Of a stretch of DNA of 64,000 nucleotides, positions 41,776 through 50,451 are shown one piece after another; the stretch's first letter is position 1, and the number at the start of each line of letters is the position of its first letter. A model generated the notes under the pieces. It was not told where the DNA came from. It saw only the letters and a program-made list of their open reading frames with translations, and did not search any database. The translations under genes were made by a program, and so were the position numbers. Origin of the DNA: an uncultured Muribaculaceae bacterium (lineage in GTDB: Bacteria > Bacteroidota > Bacteroidia > Bacteroidales > Muribaculaceae); NCBI GenBank assembly GCA_910584495.1, contig CAJUAR010000001.1:42507-106506 (forward strand), read 5' to 3'.

Positions 41776-43380
41776 ATGAAACTCAAATCAACCATATTCA
41801 GTCTTGCTGCGGGCGCACTGCTCCTTGGCGGTGCCACAGCCTGCACCAACGACTTCGAGGAAATAAACACCGACCCCAACAAAATGCTGGTGGGCAATCT
41901 ACAGCCCTATGGTATTTTCGAGGCCCTGTTCTATGGCATGGCAAAGCAGCAGACCAGCTACACTTATGCGTGGAACGACGAGCTGGCACAGTTCACTGCC
42001 AACACCGGCCTTGCGGCACAGAATGTACACCGCTATCTCATTATCGACACCAACTGGTCCACTTTCTGGAACAACTATGCCAAATATGGGGCAAACGCCG
42101 TGCACATGTACGAGCTTGCCGACAAGTACGACGACGATGCATGCCGTGCCGTTGCTCTAACCACCAAGGTTTACCTGATGAGCAACCTCACCGACCTATT
42201 CGGCGACATACCCTACAGTGAGGCTTTCCGCAATTCCGAAGGGATAATGAAGCCTGTGTTCGATTCACAGAAAGACGTTTATGCCAGCCTTCTTGCCGAC
42301 CTTGAGACTGCCAACCAGCTCTATGCCAAGAAACCTACCTTCGAAAGACCGACAATCGACCTTGTATACAACGGCGACATGGCTCTGTGGCGCCGTTTCA
42401 ACAACTCGCTCTATCTGCGTCTGCTCATGCGTGTGAGCGGTCGCGACCAGGAACTCGGCGTGAGCGAAAAACTTCGTGCGCTTGTACAAAATCCATCGGA
42501 ATACCCCCTGATAAGATCGAATGCCGAAAGCGCCATGGTGCACAACACCGGTGTCGACCCATACTATAATTACTTCCGTCCAGTTGAAAAAGACAAGAGC
42601 AGCTTCACCACATCGTCCTACCACATTACACAGAACTTCCTCAACCTCACCCTTCTTGCTGCCGGGGCCGAAACCGAGGAAGATCCGCGCCTGTCGATTT
42701 GGGCCGAGCAGGCCAGCGAATCATGGGGATGGAAAGGCACCGTGGCAGGCTGCCATCCCACCGACCAAAAGATTGTTGACGAAGGTACAAGCCGCCTCAA
42801 CTATGAAGTTCTTGTTCAGGACAATGCTCCGGCCTACCTGCTCGACTATTCCGAAGTGGAATTCTGTCTTGCCGAGGCTGCTCTTAAAGGTCTGATTGAC
42901 GGCGGCGAAGAAGCTGCCCGCCAGCACTATGAAGCTGCCGTAACCGCTTCGTGCAACAAGTGGGGACAGCTCGACTACCTGCCGGCCGATGTTGCCGAAA
43001 ACATCCGCATGGACCAGGAAGACATCGACAAACTGCTTGCAGGCAAACTCGCCGGCTGGGACCAGAACGAGAACAAAGAAGAGCTAATAGGCAATCAGAA
43101 ATATCTTTCGCTCTTCTGGGTAGGTTTTGAAGCATACAACGAACTTCGCCGCACTTCTTACCCACGTGTAATCATCGGACCCGGAACAGCCTTCAACAAT
43201 TATGAGCTGCCGCAGCGCATGGGCTATCCTTCGACCACCATGGGCACCAACGGAGCCAATGCCAAAGTGGCTCTCGACCGTCAGGGAGGCGACAACACAA
43301 TGCGCACACCTGTGTGGTGGAGCTACAAAGCCATCAACGGCAACTTCCCCACCTCCGAGCTTTCTTACAAACCAGAATAA
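41776..43380 (+). CDS. SusD/RagB-family surface lipoprotein (SusD-like group 2)
   Basis: A 534-residue lipoprotein (Cys in GGATACTNDFEEINTDPN). It has an opening F-x-x-INTDPN and helical TPR-like repeats (AVALTTKVYLMSNLTDLFGDIPYSEAF, DLVYNGDMALWRRFNNSLYLRLLMR). The C-terminus contains KYLSLFWVGFEAYNELRRT. These match the SusD-like_2 subgroup rather than classical starch SusD. It covers the SusC barrel as a lid and binds the substrate outside the cell. It is translated with SusC (14 bp gap) and precedes the BACON lipoprotein by 12 bp. Confidence 0.95.
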   Translation: MKLKSTIFSLAAGALLLGGATACTNDFEEINTDPNKMLVGNLQPYGIFEALFYGMAKQQTSYTYAWNDELAQFTANTGLAAQNVHRYLIIDTNWSTFWNNYAKYGANAVHMYELADKYDDDACRAVALTTKVYLMSNLTDLFGDIPYSEAFRNSEGIMKPVFDSQKDVYASLLADLETANQLYAKKPTFERPTIDLVYNGDMALWRRFNNSLYLRLLMRVSGRDQELGVSEKLRALVQNPSEYPLIRSNAESAMVHNTGVDPYYNYFRPVEKDKSSFTTSSYHITQNFLNLTLLAAGAETEEDPRLSIWAEQASESWGWKGTVAGCHPTDQKIVDEGTSRLNYEVLVQDNAPAYLLDYSEVEFCLAEAALKGLIDGGEEAARQHYEAAVTASCNKWGQLDYLPADVAENIRMDQEDIDKLLAGKLAGWDQNENKEELIGNQKYLSLFWVGFEAYNELRRTSYPRVIIGPGTAFNNYELPQRMGYPSTTMGTNGANAKVALDRQGGDNTMRTPVWWSYKAINGNFPTSELSYKPE

Positions 43381-43392
43381 TAGCTTATAAAA

Positions 43393-44751
43393 ATGACACT
43401 CAATTATATAAAATCGACATTTGTCGTCATGGCACTCGCGGCTATGCCCTTGGCTCTTACCTCGTGCGATGACGATGACTATGTGAAAGATGTTGCCGGC
43501 GGGGAGGCTTACTTCGAGATGCCCGAACTCACCGATGTGATTGAAATGAAAGTCGATGGCACAGGCCTGACCACATGGGGCTCGGGAAAACGCTATCTTG
43601 TGCGCTCCAACGCCCGCTGGACTGTGGTGCCTGCCGACGAAGAAGGTTATGCTTGGGCTAAAGTATTTCCCATGGAAGGTGTGGGCGACGGGTATCTGCG
43701 TTTCTACACCGATACAAACAAAAGCCCAATGAAGCGCACGGCCAAATATAATATCGTTGTCGACGGCTTGGCCGAACCTTTTGGAGTGACTATCAGGCAG
43801 GAAGAATCTCCGGCCATCTTCAATGTCTCTTCCCGCAACGTTTGCTTTGCACGCAATGGCGGAAATGTGGATGTGGCAATGGAAAGCAATCTCGACTGGG
43901 ATGTGCAGGTATCGGAAGGCGCAGACTGGATCAATGCCTCCAAAGAAAACAACCTCATCCATCTTTCGACAAGCGCCACCGCCACTGCCGACGGACAGCA
44001 TGCCGGCACAGTGCGTGTCTATGCAACTGAATTCCCCGAATTTTATACCGATATCAATGTGAGCCAGACAGGAGCTGTCTATTTCGACGACTTCTCATGG
44101 CTCATTGCCAACAGCGACAACTACGCACCCCAGATTTGGGCCGGTACCGACCTGCGCATAGACAAATGGCTCGACGAACAGAAAGCCCTGAACCCCGGCT
44201 GGACTTCGGTCGGAAACTATGTCTACTCCCGCTGGCATTTTATGAAGACAGGTACTTCCAACAACATTGGTGATATTTGCTCTCCTGCCATTGCCGATCT
44301 TCCCGAAGGGTCGAACATCAAGGTGTCGTGGAACCTGGCAGGATATTGCACGAAAGCTAACGTCCGCGATCCAGGCAACGTGTTCTATGTTGCAATATTG
44401 GGCGACGGAACAATTTCGGCAGTAAACGCCGGAGGTGCCGGCACTGCTTCGCAGGACGGAAAGAGAATAGAATACACCTCGACCGGTTCCAAGGGCGGAG
44501 CTTCGACAATCCTTGCCCAGTCGGCTGTCTTCACTGTTGGTCCCGACGGTTTCTTCGACACCGGCGATGCCACAGGCCTCGACGTGTGGGAGAATCCCGA
44601 TTCGCAGTTCTCGATGGATATTACCGGGGCAGGACCCAAAACACGCATTGTCTTCATCTTCGGCGACGGCGGTGTCGGCAACAAATGGAAACCGGTTGCT
44701 TACAAGACTATGCGCTTCGGTTTCGATAATTTCAAAGTAGAAATTCGCTAA
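43393..44751 (+). CDS. BACON-domain surface glycan-binding lipoprotein
   Basis: A 452-residue lipoprotein (Cys in ALTSCDDDDYVKD; the acidic stretch after Cys fits a Bacteroidetes surface-export signal). Two BACON-type beta-sandwiches follow. The second is clear: PAIFNVSSRNVCFARNGG, VDVAMESNLDWDVQV, WINASKE and TVRVYATEFPE. The C-terminal ~200 residues form a jelly-roll-like region ending TMRFGFDNFKVEIR. It occupies the SusE/F-like position of the locus and is probably the accessory surface binding protein. Ligand unknown. Confidence 0.85.
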   Translation: MTLNYIKSTFVVMALAAMPLALTSCDDDDYVKDVAGGEAYFEMPELTDVIEMKVDGTGLTTWGSGKRYLVRSNARWTVVPADEEGYAWAKVFPMEGVGDGYLRFYTDTNKSPMKRTAKYNIVVDGLAEPFGVTIRQEESPAIFNVSSRNVCFARNGGNVDVAMESNLDWDVQVSEGADWINASKENNLIHLSTSATATADGQHAGTVRVYATEFPEFYTDINVSQTGAVYFDDFSWLIANSDNYAPQIWAGTDLRIDKWLDEQKALNPGWTSVGNYVYSRWHFMKTGTSNNIGDICSPAIADLPEGSNIKVSWNLAGYCTKANVRDPGNVFYVAILGDGTISAVNAGGAGTASQDGKRIEYTSTGSKGGASTILAQSAVFTVGPDGFFDTGDATGLDVWENPDSQFSMDITGAGPKTRIVFIFGDGGVGNKWKPVAYKTMRFGFDNFKVEIR

Positions 44752-44768
44752 TTCATCACTGACGCAAT

Positions 44769-45668
44769 ATGAAAAAGATATTTTTTGTATGTTTCATGAT
44801 TACGCTTGCGGCGGCTGTCACTGCCGGAAACCGGGCAAAGGAAATCATTGACATCATCAATGACCCTGCGACCGACTACGTGCTTGTGGCATCGCACCGT
44901 GGCGACTGGCGCAACTATCCGGAAAATTCTCTGCCGGCAATGAATTCGGCCATCAAAATGGGCGTGGACATCATTGAGCTCGACCTTGCAATGACCAAGG
45001 ATTCGGTGCTCGTGGTGTGCCACGACCGCACTATCGACCGCACCACAACCGGCAAAGGTCTCATCAAAGAGCTCCCTTACGATTCTATTAAGAATGTCTT
45101 TCTCAAAACAGGCCACGGTATTGCCACCAAATACCGCATGCCCACCCTCCGCGAGGCCCTTGCCATGTGCAAGGACCGCGCAGTGGTTAACATCGACAAG
45201 GGCTGGCAGTATTACGATCAGGTGATTGCCATCACCGACGAGCTTGGTGTTACCGACCAGATGCTCATCAAAGGCAACAAACCGCTTGAAAAAGTGAGGA
45301 AAAGCATGAAACGGCATCCCAACAAGATGATATATTTCGCCATTGTGGACTACACCAAGAAAAACGCCCAGGATATTGCCGACGGCTACCTGGCCTCGAA
45401 AATCACTCCCACGGCCTACGAAGTGGTGTGGCCCGAGTTCACTCCCAAAGTGCAGGAGACAATCAAGAAGTTTCTGGCACGTGGCGGCAAGCTTTGGGTC
45501 AACGCCCTGTGGCCCAGTCATAACGGCGGCCTGTGCGATGATGCAGCTTTCGAAGGCAACCCCGCCGAAGTGTATGGCGAACTTCTCAAAACCGGTGCTT
45601 CGTTTGTTCAAAGCGACCGTCCTACACTAATTCTTGAATACTTACGTTCTATTGGTAGACACAAATAA
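44769..45668 (+). CDS. Periplasmic glycerophosphodiester phosphodiesterase (second copy)
   Basis: A 299-residue GDPD-family enzyme with signal peptide (MKKIFFVCFMITLAAAVTAG). All catalytic elements are present: VLVASHRGDWRNYPENSLPAM (HR and PEN), DIIELDLAMTKDSVLVVCHDRTIDRTT (metal Glu/Asp and second His), and VNIDKGWQYY. It differs strongly from the first copy at 36222 and has the intact PEN motif. It is embedded in the SusCD operon (17 bp after the BACON gene), which makes a glycerophosphodiester bond a probable part of the imported substrate. Other phosphodiester alcohols are possible. Confidence 0.92.
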   Translation: MKKIFFVCFMITLAAAVTAGNRAKEIIDIINDPATDYVLVASHRGDWRNYPENSLPAMNSAIKMGVDIIELDLAMTKDSVLVVCHDRTIDRTTTGKGLIKELPYDSIKNVFLKTGHGIATKYRMPTLREALAMCKDRAVVNIDKGWQYYDQVIAITDELGVTDQMLIKGNKPLEKVRKSMKRHPNKMIYFAIVDYTKKNAQDIADGYLASKITPTAYEVVWPEFTPKVQETIKKFLARGGKLWVNALWPSHNGGLCDDAAFEGNPAEVYGELLKTGASFVQSDRPTLILEYLRSIGRHK

Positions 45669-45677
45669 TTTTTTCGC

Positions 45678-46439
45678 ATGAAAAAGCTATTTTTATCCAT
45701 TCTTCTGCTCGGGGCTGCTGCTGTAAATGCTCCGGCCGAGGAGTATGTTGTCGATTTCTATTTTCTTGACCCCACTTCTGTCGAACTACGGCCCAAGCGT
45801 CTTCTCGATTTATGGCAGAGCGAAAACAGCCCCTTGGTTCAGGATGGCGTCAAGAACAATTATATTTGCCGAATAACCGACATGGAGCTTGTCAGCGAAG
45901 GCGTGACAATGACAGCCTCGCTGGGCAATGGCTCTTCCGAACCACGATTCTTCTGGGCCGGCGGCACAAATGTCGACAACGACGACCTCTACATTGGTGA
46001 TTTTCGTGCCTATAAGAGCAATACGATCCGTTTTACCGCTCCCGACGGCTGCTCGATTCTCAGTGTGGTGATGCATCCTAAGACAACAAAGAAAAATGAG
46101 ACAGGCTGCTGCGATAAAATATTTGTTGACGAAGCTTGCGGAGGTACTCAGACCATCACCGGCGGAACTAACCGCTGGACAGCCCCCGAAGGCGGCGTGA
46201 AAGAAGTGAGCTACACTCTCGGTCCCAAGGCCAAGACACAGACTGTCTACCGCTTGTATGTTACTCTCGACAAGAAACCAAGTGCTCTGCCCCAAATCAA
46301 TGTATCGGACAACTCTCCGGCCGAATATTATAATCTTTCGGGGGTGCGTTGCGATGCTTCCGCCCTGCAACCCGGCATATATCTTTGCCGCCGTGGTAAT
46401 AATACTTTGAAAGTTGTCGTCAAACAAGGTCTAAACTAA
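45678..46439 (+). CDS. Secreted protein of unknown function with T9SS-like C-terminus
   Basis: 253 residues with a signal peptide (MKKLFLSILLLGAAAVNAPA). The body is beta-rich (YICRITDMELVSEGVTMTA, IRFTAPDGCSILSVVMHP) and includes several Cys (ETGCCDKIFVDEACGG). The C-terminus EYYNLSGVRCDASALQPGIY, then LCRRGNNTLKVVVK resembles the Y-x-L-x-G-x-R ... L-x-P-G-I-Y-I pattern of Bacteroidetes secreted proteins. I do not recognise a family. It sits between GDPD and the phosphodiester glycosidase with 9- and 6-bp gaps, so it belongs to the same operon and may bind the substrate. Confidence 0.75.
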   Translation: MKKLFLSILLLGAAAVNAPAEEYVVDFYFLDPTSVELRPKRLLDLWQSENSPLVQDGVKNNYICRITDMELVSEGVTMTASLGNGSSEPRFFWAGGTNVDNDDLYIGDFRAYKSNTIRFTAPDGCSILSVVMHPKTTKKNETGCCDKIFVDEACGGTQTITGGTNRWTAPEGGVKEVSYTLGPKAKTQTVYRLYVTLDKKPSALPQINVSDNSPAEYYNLSGVRCDASALQPGIYLCRRGNNTLKVVVKQGLN

Positions 46440-46445
46440 TCAAGC

Positions 46446-47768
46446 ATGAAAAGTTTATATACAAAGATAGCCATTTCAGCGGCGCTCGCTTTTTCGATAG
46501 GAGCAACTGCCGCTGCCGAAACTGTGAATATTGGCGGCAGCGATTACGAGATGAACACTGTTATTGACCGCGAGTTGGCTCCGGGTGTTCAGTATCTGCG
46601 TCTGCGCATGCCCGACTATCCGTTGAATATCAATCTTTTGAAAGTTGATGTATCAAACCCCAAGGTAAAGGTCGAGACTACGGTTGCAAAAGAATCGTCG
46701 CGAGGCACCGAGCTGCTCACCGATGCAGCATCGCGTCTTGCCTCTGACGGACACAAGCCCGTGGCTGCCGCCAACGGCAACTTCTGGGCGCTTAGTTCCC
46801 AGACACCCGACGGGGGTGTATTCTCAGGCATCACCCGCAATGCCAGCGTGCGCAATGGCAAAATCGTTACCGAATCCAACCAATACCTCGATAAGTGGGG
46901 TAATGGCGTGGGCACCACACGCTCCGGCGTGGTGTGCATTACCGACGACGGCAAGGTATATGCCGATTCGTGCACATCGGCAATACGCGTGACAATTGGC
47001 AACAAGAAGATGCCCGTGCATCTGTGCAACAAGGGTCCGAAACCCGGTGAGCTGTGCATGTACAACAGCTTCTACGGCGAAGACACAGAGTTCATGCCCA
47101 TTCGTGTGGTCGACAATGCCGACAACAAGAAATGGTACGAGAAAGCCCCTGCAGGAAAGTGCACCGAAGTGCTCCTCGACCTCAAAGAGGGCGAATCGTG
47201 GATGGGCGGCAGAGAAATCCGTTTCCAAGTGAAGGAAGTGCGCTCTGCAGCCGGCACAGGAACGCTCGGCAAGCACGACCTTGCCCTTGTCGGCAACGGG
47301 AACATGTACTCGGAATATTATTTCAAGGATGTCAGACCCGGCGACGAAGTCACCCTTGAGTATCACTGGACTTTTGAAAACAATGGTGTGCGAGTACAGC
47401 CCGTTGTTGCTCAGGCAATAGGCGGCAACGCCATGGTGATGCGTGCCGGAGAACTCACAATCCACAATTCCAACGAGGACTATAACTCGATGGTCTACTC
47501 CCGTACCGGATATGGCTGCTCCGAAGATAACAAAACGCTCTATGTTATTGTCATCGACAAGTCGACCGACCCTGTCTATGGTAAATCGGCCGGCTGCAGC
47601 ACAGCAGTAATGAGCGAGATTGCCCGTCATTTCGGATGCTGGAATCTTTCCAATTTCGATGCCGGCGGCTCTGCCGAAATGATGGTCGATGGCGAGATTA
47701 TAAACAAGACTACCGAATCCACTCCTCGCCCTGTGGCAAACGCTCTAATGATTTTCTCTGCCGAATAA
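46446..47768 (+). CDS. NAGPA-family phosphodiester glycosidase
   Basis: 440 residues with a signal peptide (MKSLYTKIAISAALAFSIGATA). It shows the phosphodiester glycosidase (NAGPA, DUF2233) signatures: VAAANGNFWALSSQTPDGG, TGYGCSEDNKTLYVIVID, GCSTAVMSEIARHFGCWN, NFDAGGSAEMMVDGEIINK and RPVANALM. The usual N-L-D-G-G-G-S loop reads NFDAGGSA, a small variation. Human NAGPA removes GlcNAc from GlcNAc-1-P-6-mannose; bacterial relatives split sugar-1-phosphodiesters. In this locus it would uncap sugar-P-alcohol linkages, for example GlcNAc-1-phosphodiesters. Periplasmic. Confidence 0.9.
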   Translation: MKSLYTKIAISAALAFSIGATAAAETVNIGGSDYEMNTVIDRELAPGVQYLRLRMPDYPLNINLLKVDVSNPKVKVETTVAKESSRGTELLTDAASRLASDGHKPVAAANGNFWALSSQTPDGGVFSGITRNASVRNGKIVTESNQYLDKWGNGVGTTRSGVVCITDDGKVYADSCTSAIRVTIGNKKMPVHLCNKGPKPGELCMYNSFYGEDTEFMPIRVVDNADNKKWYEKAPAGKCTEVLLDLKEGESWMGGREIRFQVKEVRSAAGTGTLGKHDLALVGNGNMYSEYYFKDVRPGDEVTLEYHWTFENNGVRVQPVVAQAIGGNAMVMRAGELTIHNSNEDYNSMVYSRTGYGCSEDNKTLYVIVIDKSTDPVYGKSAGCSTAVMSEIARHFGCWNLSNFDAGGSAEMMVDGEIINKTTESTPRPVANALMIFSAE

Positions 47769-47779
47769 ACGTTTATTTT

Positions 47780-48874
47780 ATGAAATATAATTGTCTGTTG
47801 ACGGCAATGCTTGCCGTGCTTTGTTTCTTACCGGCATTTGGTGCCAAACCGAAATATGTCTATACCGATGCTTCGCAGCTGACGATGGTCAACCGCGCTC
47901 AGCCCGACTGTCCCTTCCTTGCCCGTCTCGACACGGCCAAGTATGCCGGGCTCAACAAGCTGATGAACACCTATTATAATTTCCCTACAGGAATGGCTCT
48001 GGTGTTCGAAACCAACAGCTCCAATATCGGGGCCAAGTGGACAACGCGCGATTCGGTGGGACGTGTCAACACCATGGCAATGGCCACACGAGGCCTCGAC
48101 CTGTACATTTTGCAGGATGACAAATGGGTCTTTGCCGGCACCGGCTCGCCCAAGGCCTGCGGTCACAAGCACTCGGCCAGCATTGTCAACAACATGGACA
48201 ATTCCATGAAAACCTGCCTACTCTATCTTCCCATCTTCGACCGCCTTGGCTCGCTGTCGATAGGGGTTGACAAAGGTTCTGTTCTCAGGACAGCTCCCAA
48301 TCCATGGAAAAAGAAGGTGGTATTCATGGGCTCGAGTATCACGCATGGCGTAGGGGCCTCGCGTGCCGGGACTACCTATCCGGCACGCATGGCCCGCGCA
48401 CTTGGCGTGGAGGCTCCCAATCTGGGCATCAGCGGCCAGTGCAAGCTCGAGCCGGTGCTTGCCCAAATACTTGCCGATACACAGGCCGATGCTTTTATTA
48501 TCGATGGCTTTTCCAATCCCGACGCGCAGCAAATTAGCGAGCGTCTGCTGCCTTTTGTTGAAATAGTCCGCAAAGCACACCCTGCGACACCGCTCATCTT
48601 CCTCCAGACCGAGCGTCGCGAAACACGCAATTTCAATCTCGAAAAACGTGCTTTCGAAGAGAAACGCACCGCTGCTTCGGCGGCCGAGATGGAGAAAGTC
48701 ATGGCAAAATTCAAAGATGTATATTTCCTGAACCCGGGCATGGACCTGGGCACTGACCACGAAGCAACGGTCGACGGTGTACATCCCTCCGATCTTGGCA
48801 CCTTCCGTATTGTCGAAGGCGACCTCCCTCAGCTGAAAAAAATTTTGTCGGCCTACGGTATTGTTCAAAAATAA
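47780..48874 (+). CDS. SGNH/GDSL esterase with GxDLY N-terminal domain
   Basis: The ATG at 47780 gives 364 residues starting with a signal peptide (MKYNCLLTAMLAVLCFLPAFG). The N-terminal domain carries the GLDLYIL motif of the SGNH N-domain family. The catalytic part has block I VVFMGSSITHGVGAS (Ser), block II NLGISGQC, block III DGFSNPDA and block V DGVHPSDLG (Asp, His). Family members are carbohydrate esterases or acyl hydrolases. In this phosphodiester locus it could remove O-acetyl or, speculatively, D-alanyl esters from the substrate. It follows the NAGPA gene by 11 bp. Confidence 0.9.
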   Translation: MKYNCLLTAMLAVLCFLPAFGAKPKYVYTDASQLTMVNRAQPDCPFLARLDTAKYAGLNKLMNTYYNFPTGMALVFETNSSNIGAKWTTRDSVGRVNTMAMATRGLDLYILQDDKWVFAGTGSPKACGHKHSASIVNNMDNSMKTCLLYLPIFDRLGSLSIGVDKGSVLRTAPNPWKKKVVFMGSSITHGVGASRAGTTYPARMARALGVEAPNLGISGQCKLEPVLAQILADTQADAFIIDGFSNPDAQQISERLLPFVEIVRKAHPATPLIFLQTERRETRNFNLEKRAFEEKRTAASAAEMEKVMAKFKDVYFLNPGMDLGTDHEATVDGVHPSDLGTFRIVEGDLPQLKKILSAYGIVQK

Positions 48875-48906
48875 AAAAACACACAATTACTACATATAAT
48901 CCAAGC

Positions 48907-50451
48907 ATGAAGAAAATATCAAGCCTCGTATCGACACTCATTGTCGGCGGAGCGTGGCTGGCTGCACAGCAGCCTCAGAAACCGAATGTGGTGCTCGTAA
49001 TTGCCGACGACCTGGGCTTTGGCGATGTCAGTGCCTATGGCTCCAAGACAATAAGCACGCCTAACATCGACAGCCTGGCTCGCGGAGGCGCATGTTTCAC
49101 AAACGCCTATGCCACTTCGGCCACATCCACCCCGAGCCGATACGGCATGTTTACCGGCGTTTACCCCTGGCGAAATCCCGAAGCACGTATTCTGCCCGGC
49201 GATGCTCCTCTCATCATCCGCGAGGACGAATATACCATGCCCAAAATGTTGCGTAATGCCGGTTATGCCACAGGGGCTATAGGCAAATGGCACCTGGGCA
49301 TGGGGCGCGGAAAAATCGACTGGAACAAAACGGTGAAACCGGGCGCAAACCAGATAGGATTCGACTACTCATGCCTCATTGCCGCCACAAACGACCGTGT
49401 GCCGACAGTATATATCGAAAACGGCGATGTTGTGGGGCTCGACCCCGCCGACCCCATACAAGTGGACTACGAAAAAAATTTCCCCGGCGAGCCCACGGCT
49501 ATTGACAACCCCGAGATGCTGCGCATGAAGTGGCACCACGGACACAACAACTCGATTGTCAACGGCATTCCGCGCATTGGATTTATGAAAGGCGGCAACG
49601 CCGCCCGCTGGCGCGACGAGGACATGGCCGACTATTTTGTAGGCAAGGTGAAAGATTTCATCACAGCCCACCGCGATTCGTCGTTCTTCCTCTACTACGG
49701 TCTGCACCAGCCGCATGTTCCACGTGCTCCCCACGAGCGCTTTGCCGGCTCTACGACCATGGGTCCGCGCGGCGATGCAATCATCGAGGCCGACTGGTGC
49801 GTGGGCCAGCTTGTGGAGCATCTGAGAAAAGAAGGTATTCTCGACAATACTCTCATCATATTCTCGTCGGACAACGGTCCTGTGCTGCAGGACGGTTACT
49901 ACGACGGTGCTGTGAAAATGGCCGGTGAGCACAGTCCCACAGGCGGTCTGCGCGGCGGGAAATACAGTCTCTTCGATGGAGGCACACACATTCCTTTCTT
50001 TGTATATTGGAAAGGCCAAATAACTCCTATAGTTTCGGACGAACTCGTTTGTCAGATGGACCTTGTGCCCTCGCTCGCCGCCCTTGTGGGGCAAAAAGTG
50101 CCCGACGGTCTCGATGGCATCGAAAACCTCCAGGCCATGATGGGCCGCGGAAAGTCCAAACGCAAAGACCTTGTAATCGAAGCCAAAAGCAAGCTTGCTT
50201 ACCGCACCGGCCCTTGGGTGATGATTCCGCCGCATGAAGGCAAAGCCCGCAATGTTACAGGAAACGAGCTGGGCAACCTCAAGGAATATGGGCTGTTCGA
50301 CCTCACAAAAGATCCGGCGCAGGTCAACAACGTTGCCACACAATACCCCGAAGTGCTCCAACAGCTGCGCAAAGACTTTGAAGCACAGACCGACGGCCAG
50401 GTGCGCAATGCACCCGAACCGGCCCCCAAAAAACATAAAGCGACAAAATGA
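48907..50451 (+). CDS. Formylglycine-dependent sulfatase-family hydrolase, Ser-type (first)
   Basis: 514 residues, signal peptide MKKISSLVSTLIVGGAWLAA. Metal site VVLVIADDLGFGD. The maturation motif S74-T-P-S-R78 (ATSATSTPSRYGMFTG) shows the nucleophile is Ser, so an anaerobic sulfatase-maturing enzyme from elsewhere in the genome is needed. It contains AIGKWHLGMG and IFSSDNGPVLQDGYYD. It resembles arylsulfatase A-type exo-sulfatases (S1 family). FGly enzymes of the same fold can also cleave phosphodiesters (arylsulfatase/phosphonate monoester hydrolase class), which matters given its neighbours. Its stop overlaps the next start (ATGA). Confidence 0.92.
   Translation: MKKISSLVSTLIVGGAWLAAQQPQKPNVVLVIADDLGFGDVSAYGSKTISTPNIDSLARGGACFTNAYATSATSTPSRYGMFTGVYPWRNPEARILPGDAPLIIREDEYTMPKMLRNAGYATGAIGKWHLGMGRGKIDWNKTVKPGANQIGFDYSCLIAATNDRVPTVYIENGDVVGLDPADPIQVDYEKNFPGEPTAIDNPEMLRMKWHHGHNNSIVNGIPRIGFMKGGNAARWRDEDMADYFVGKVKDFITAHRDSSFFLYYGLHQPHVPRAPHERFAGSTTMGPRGDAIIEADWCVGQLVEHLRKEGILDNTLIIFSSDNGPVLQDGYYDGAVKMAGEHSPTGGLRGGKYSLFDGGTHIPFFVYWKGQITPIVSDELVCQMDLVPSLAALVGQKVPDGLDGIENLQAMMGRGKSKRKDLVIEAKSKLAYRTGPWVMIPPHEGKARNVTGNELGNLKEYGLFDLTKDPAQVNNVATQYPEVLQQLRKDFEAQTDGQVRNAPEPAPKKHKATK

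Noticed and set aside
47636..47779. Earlier in-frame start of the SGNH esterase
   Set aside because: It overlaps the NAGPA coding region by more than 130 bp and would hide the clear signal peptide that starts at 47780.
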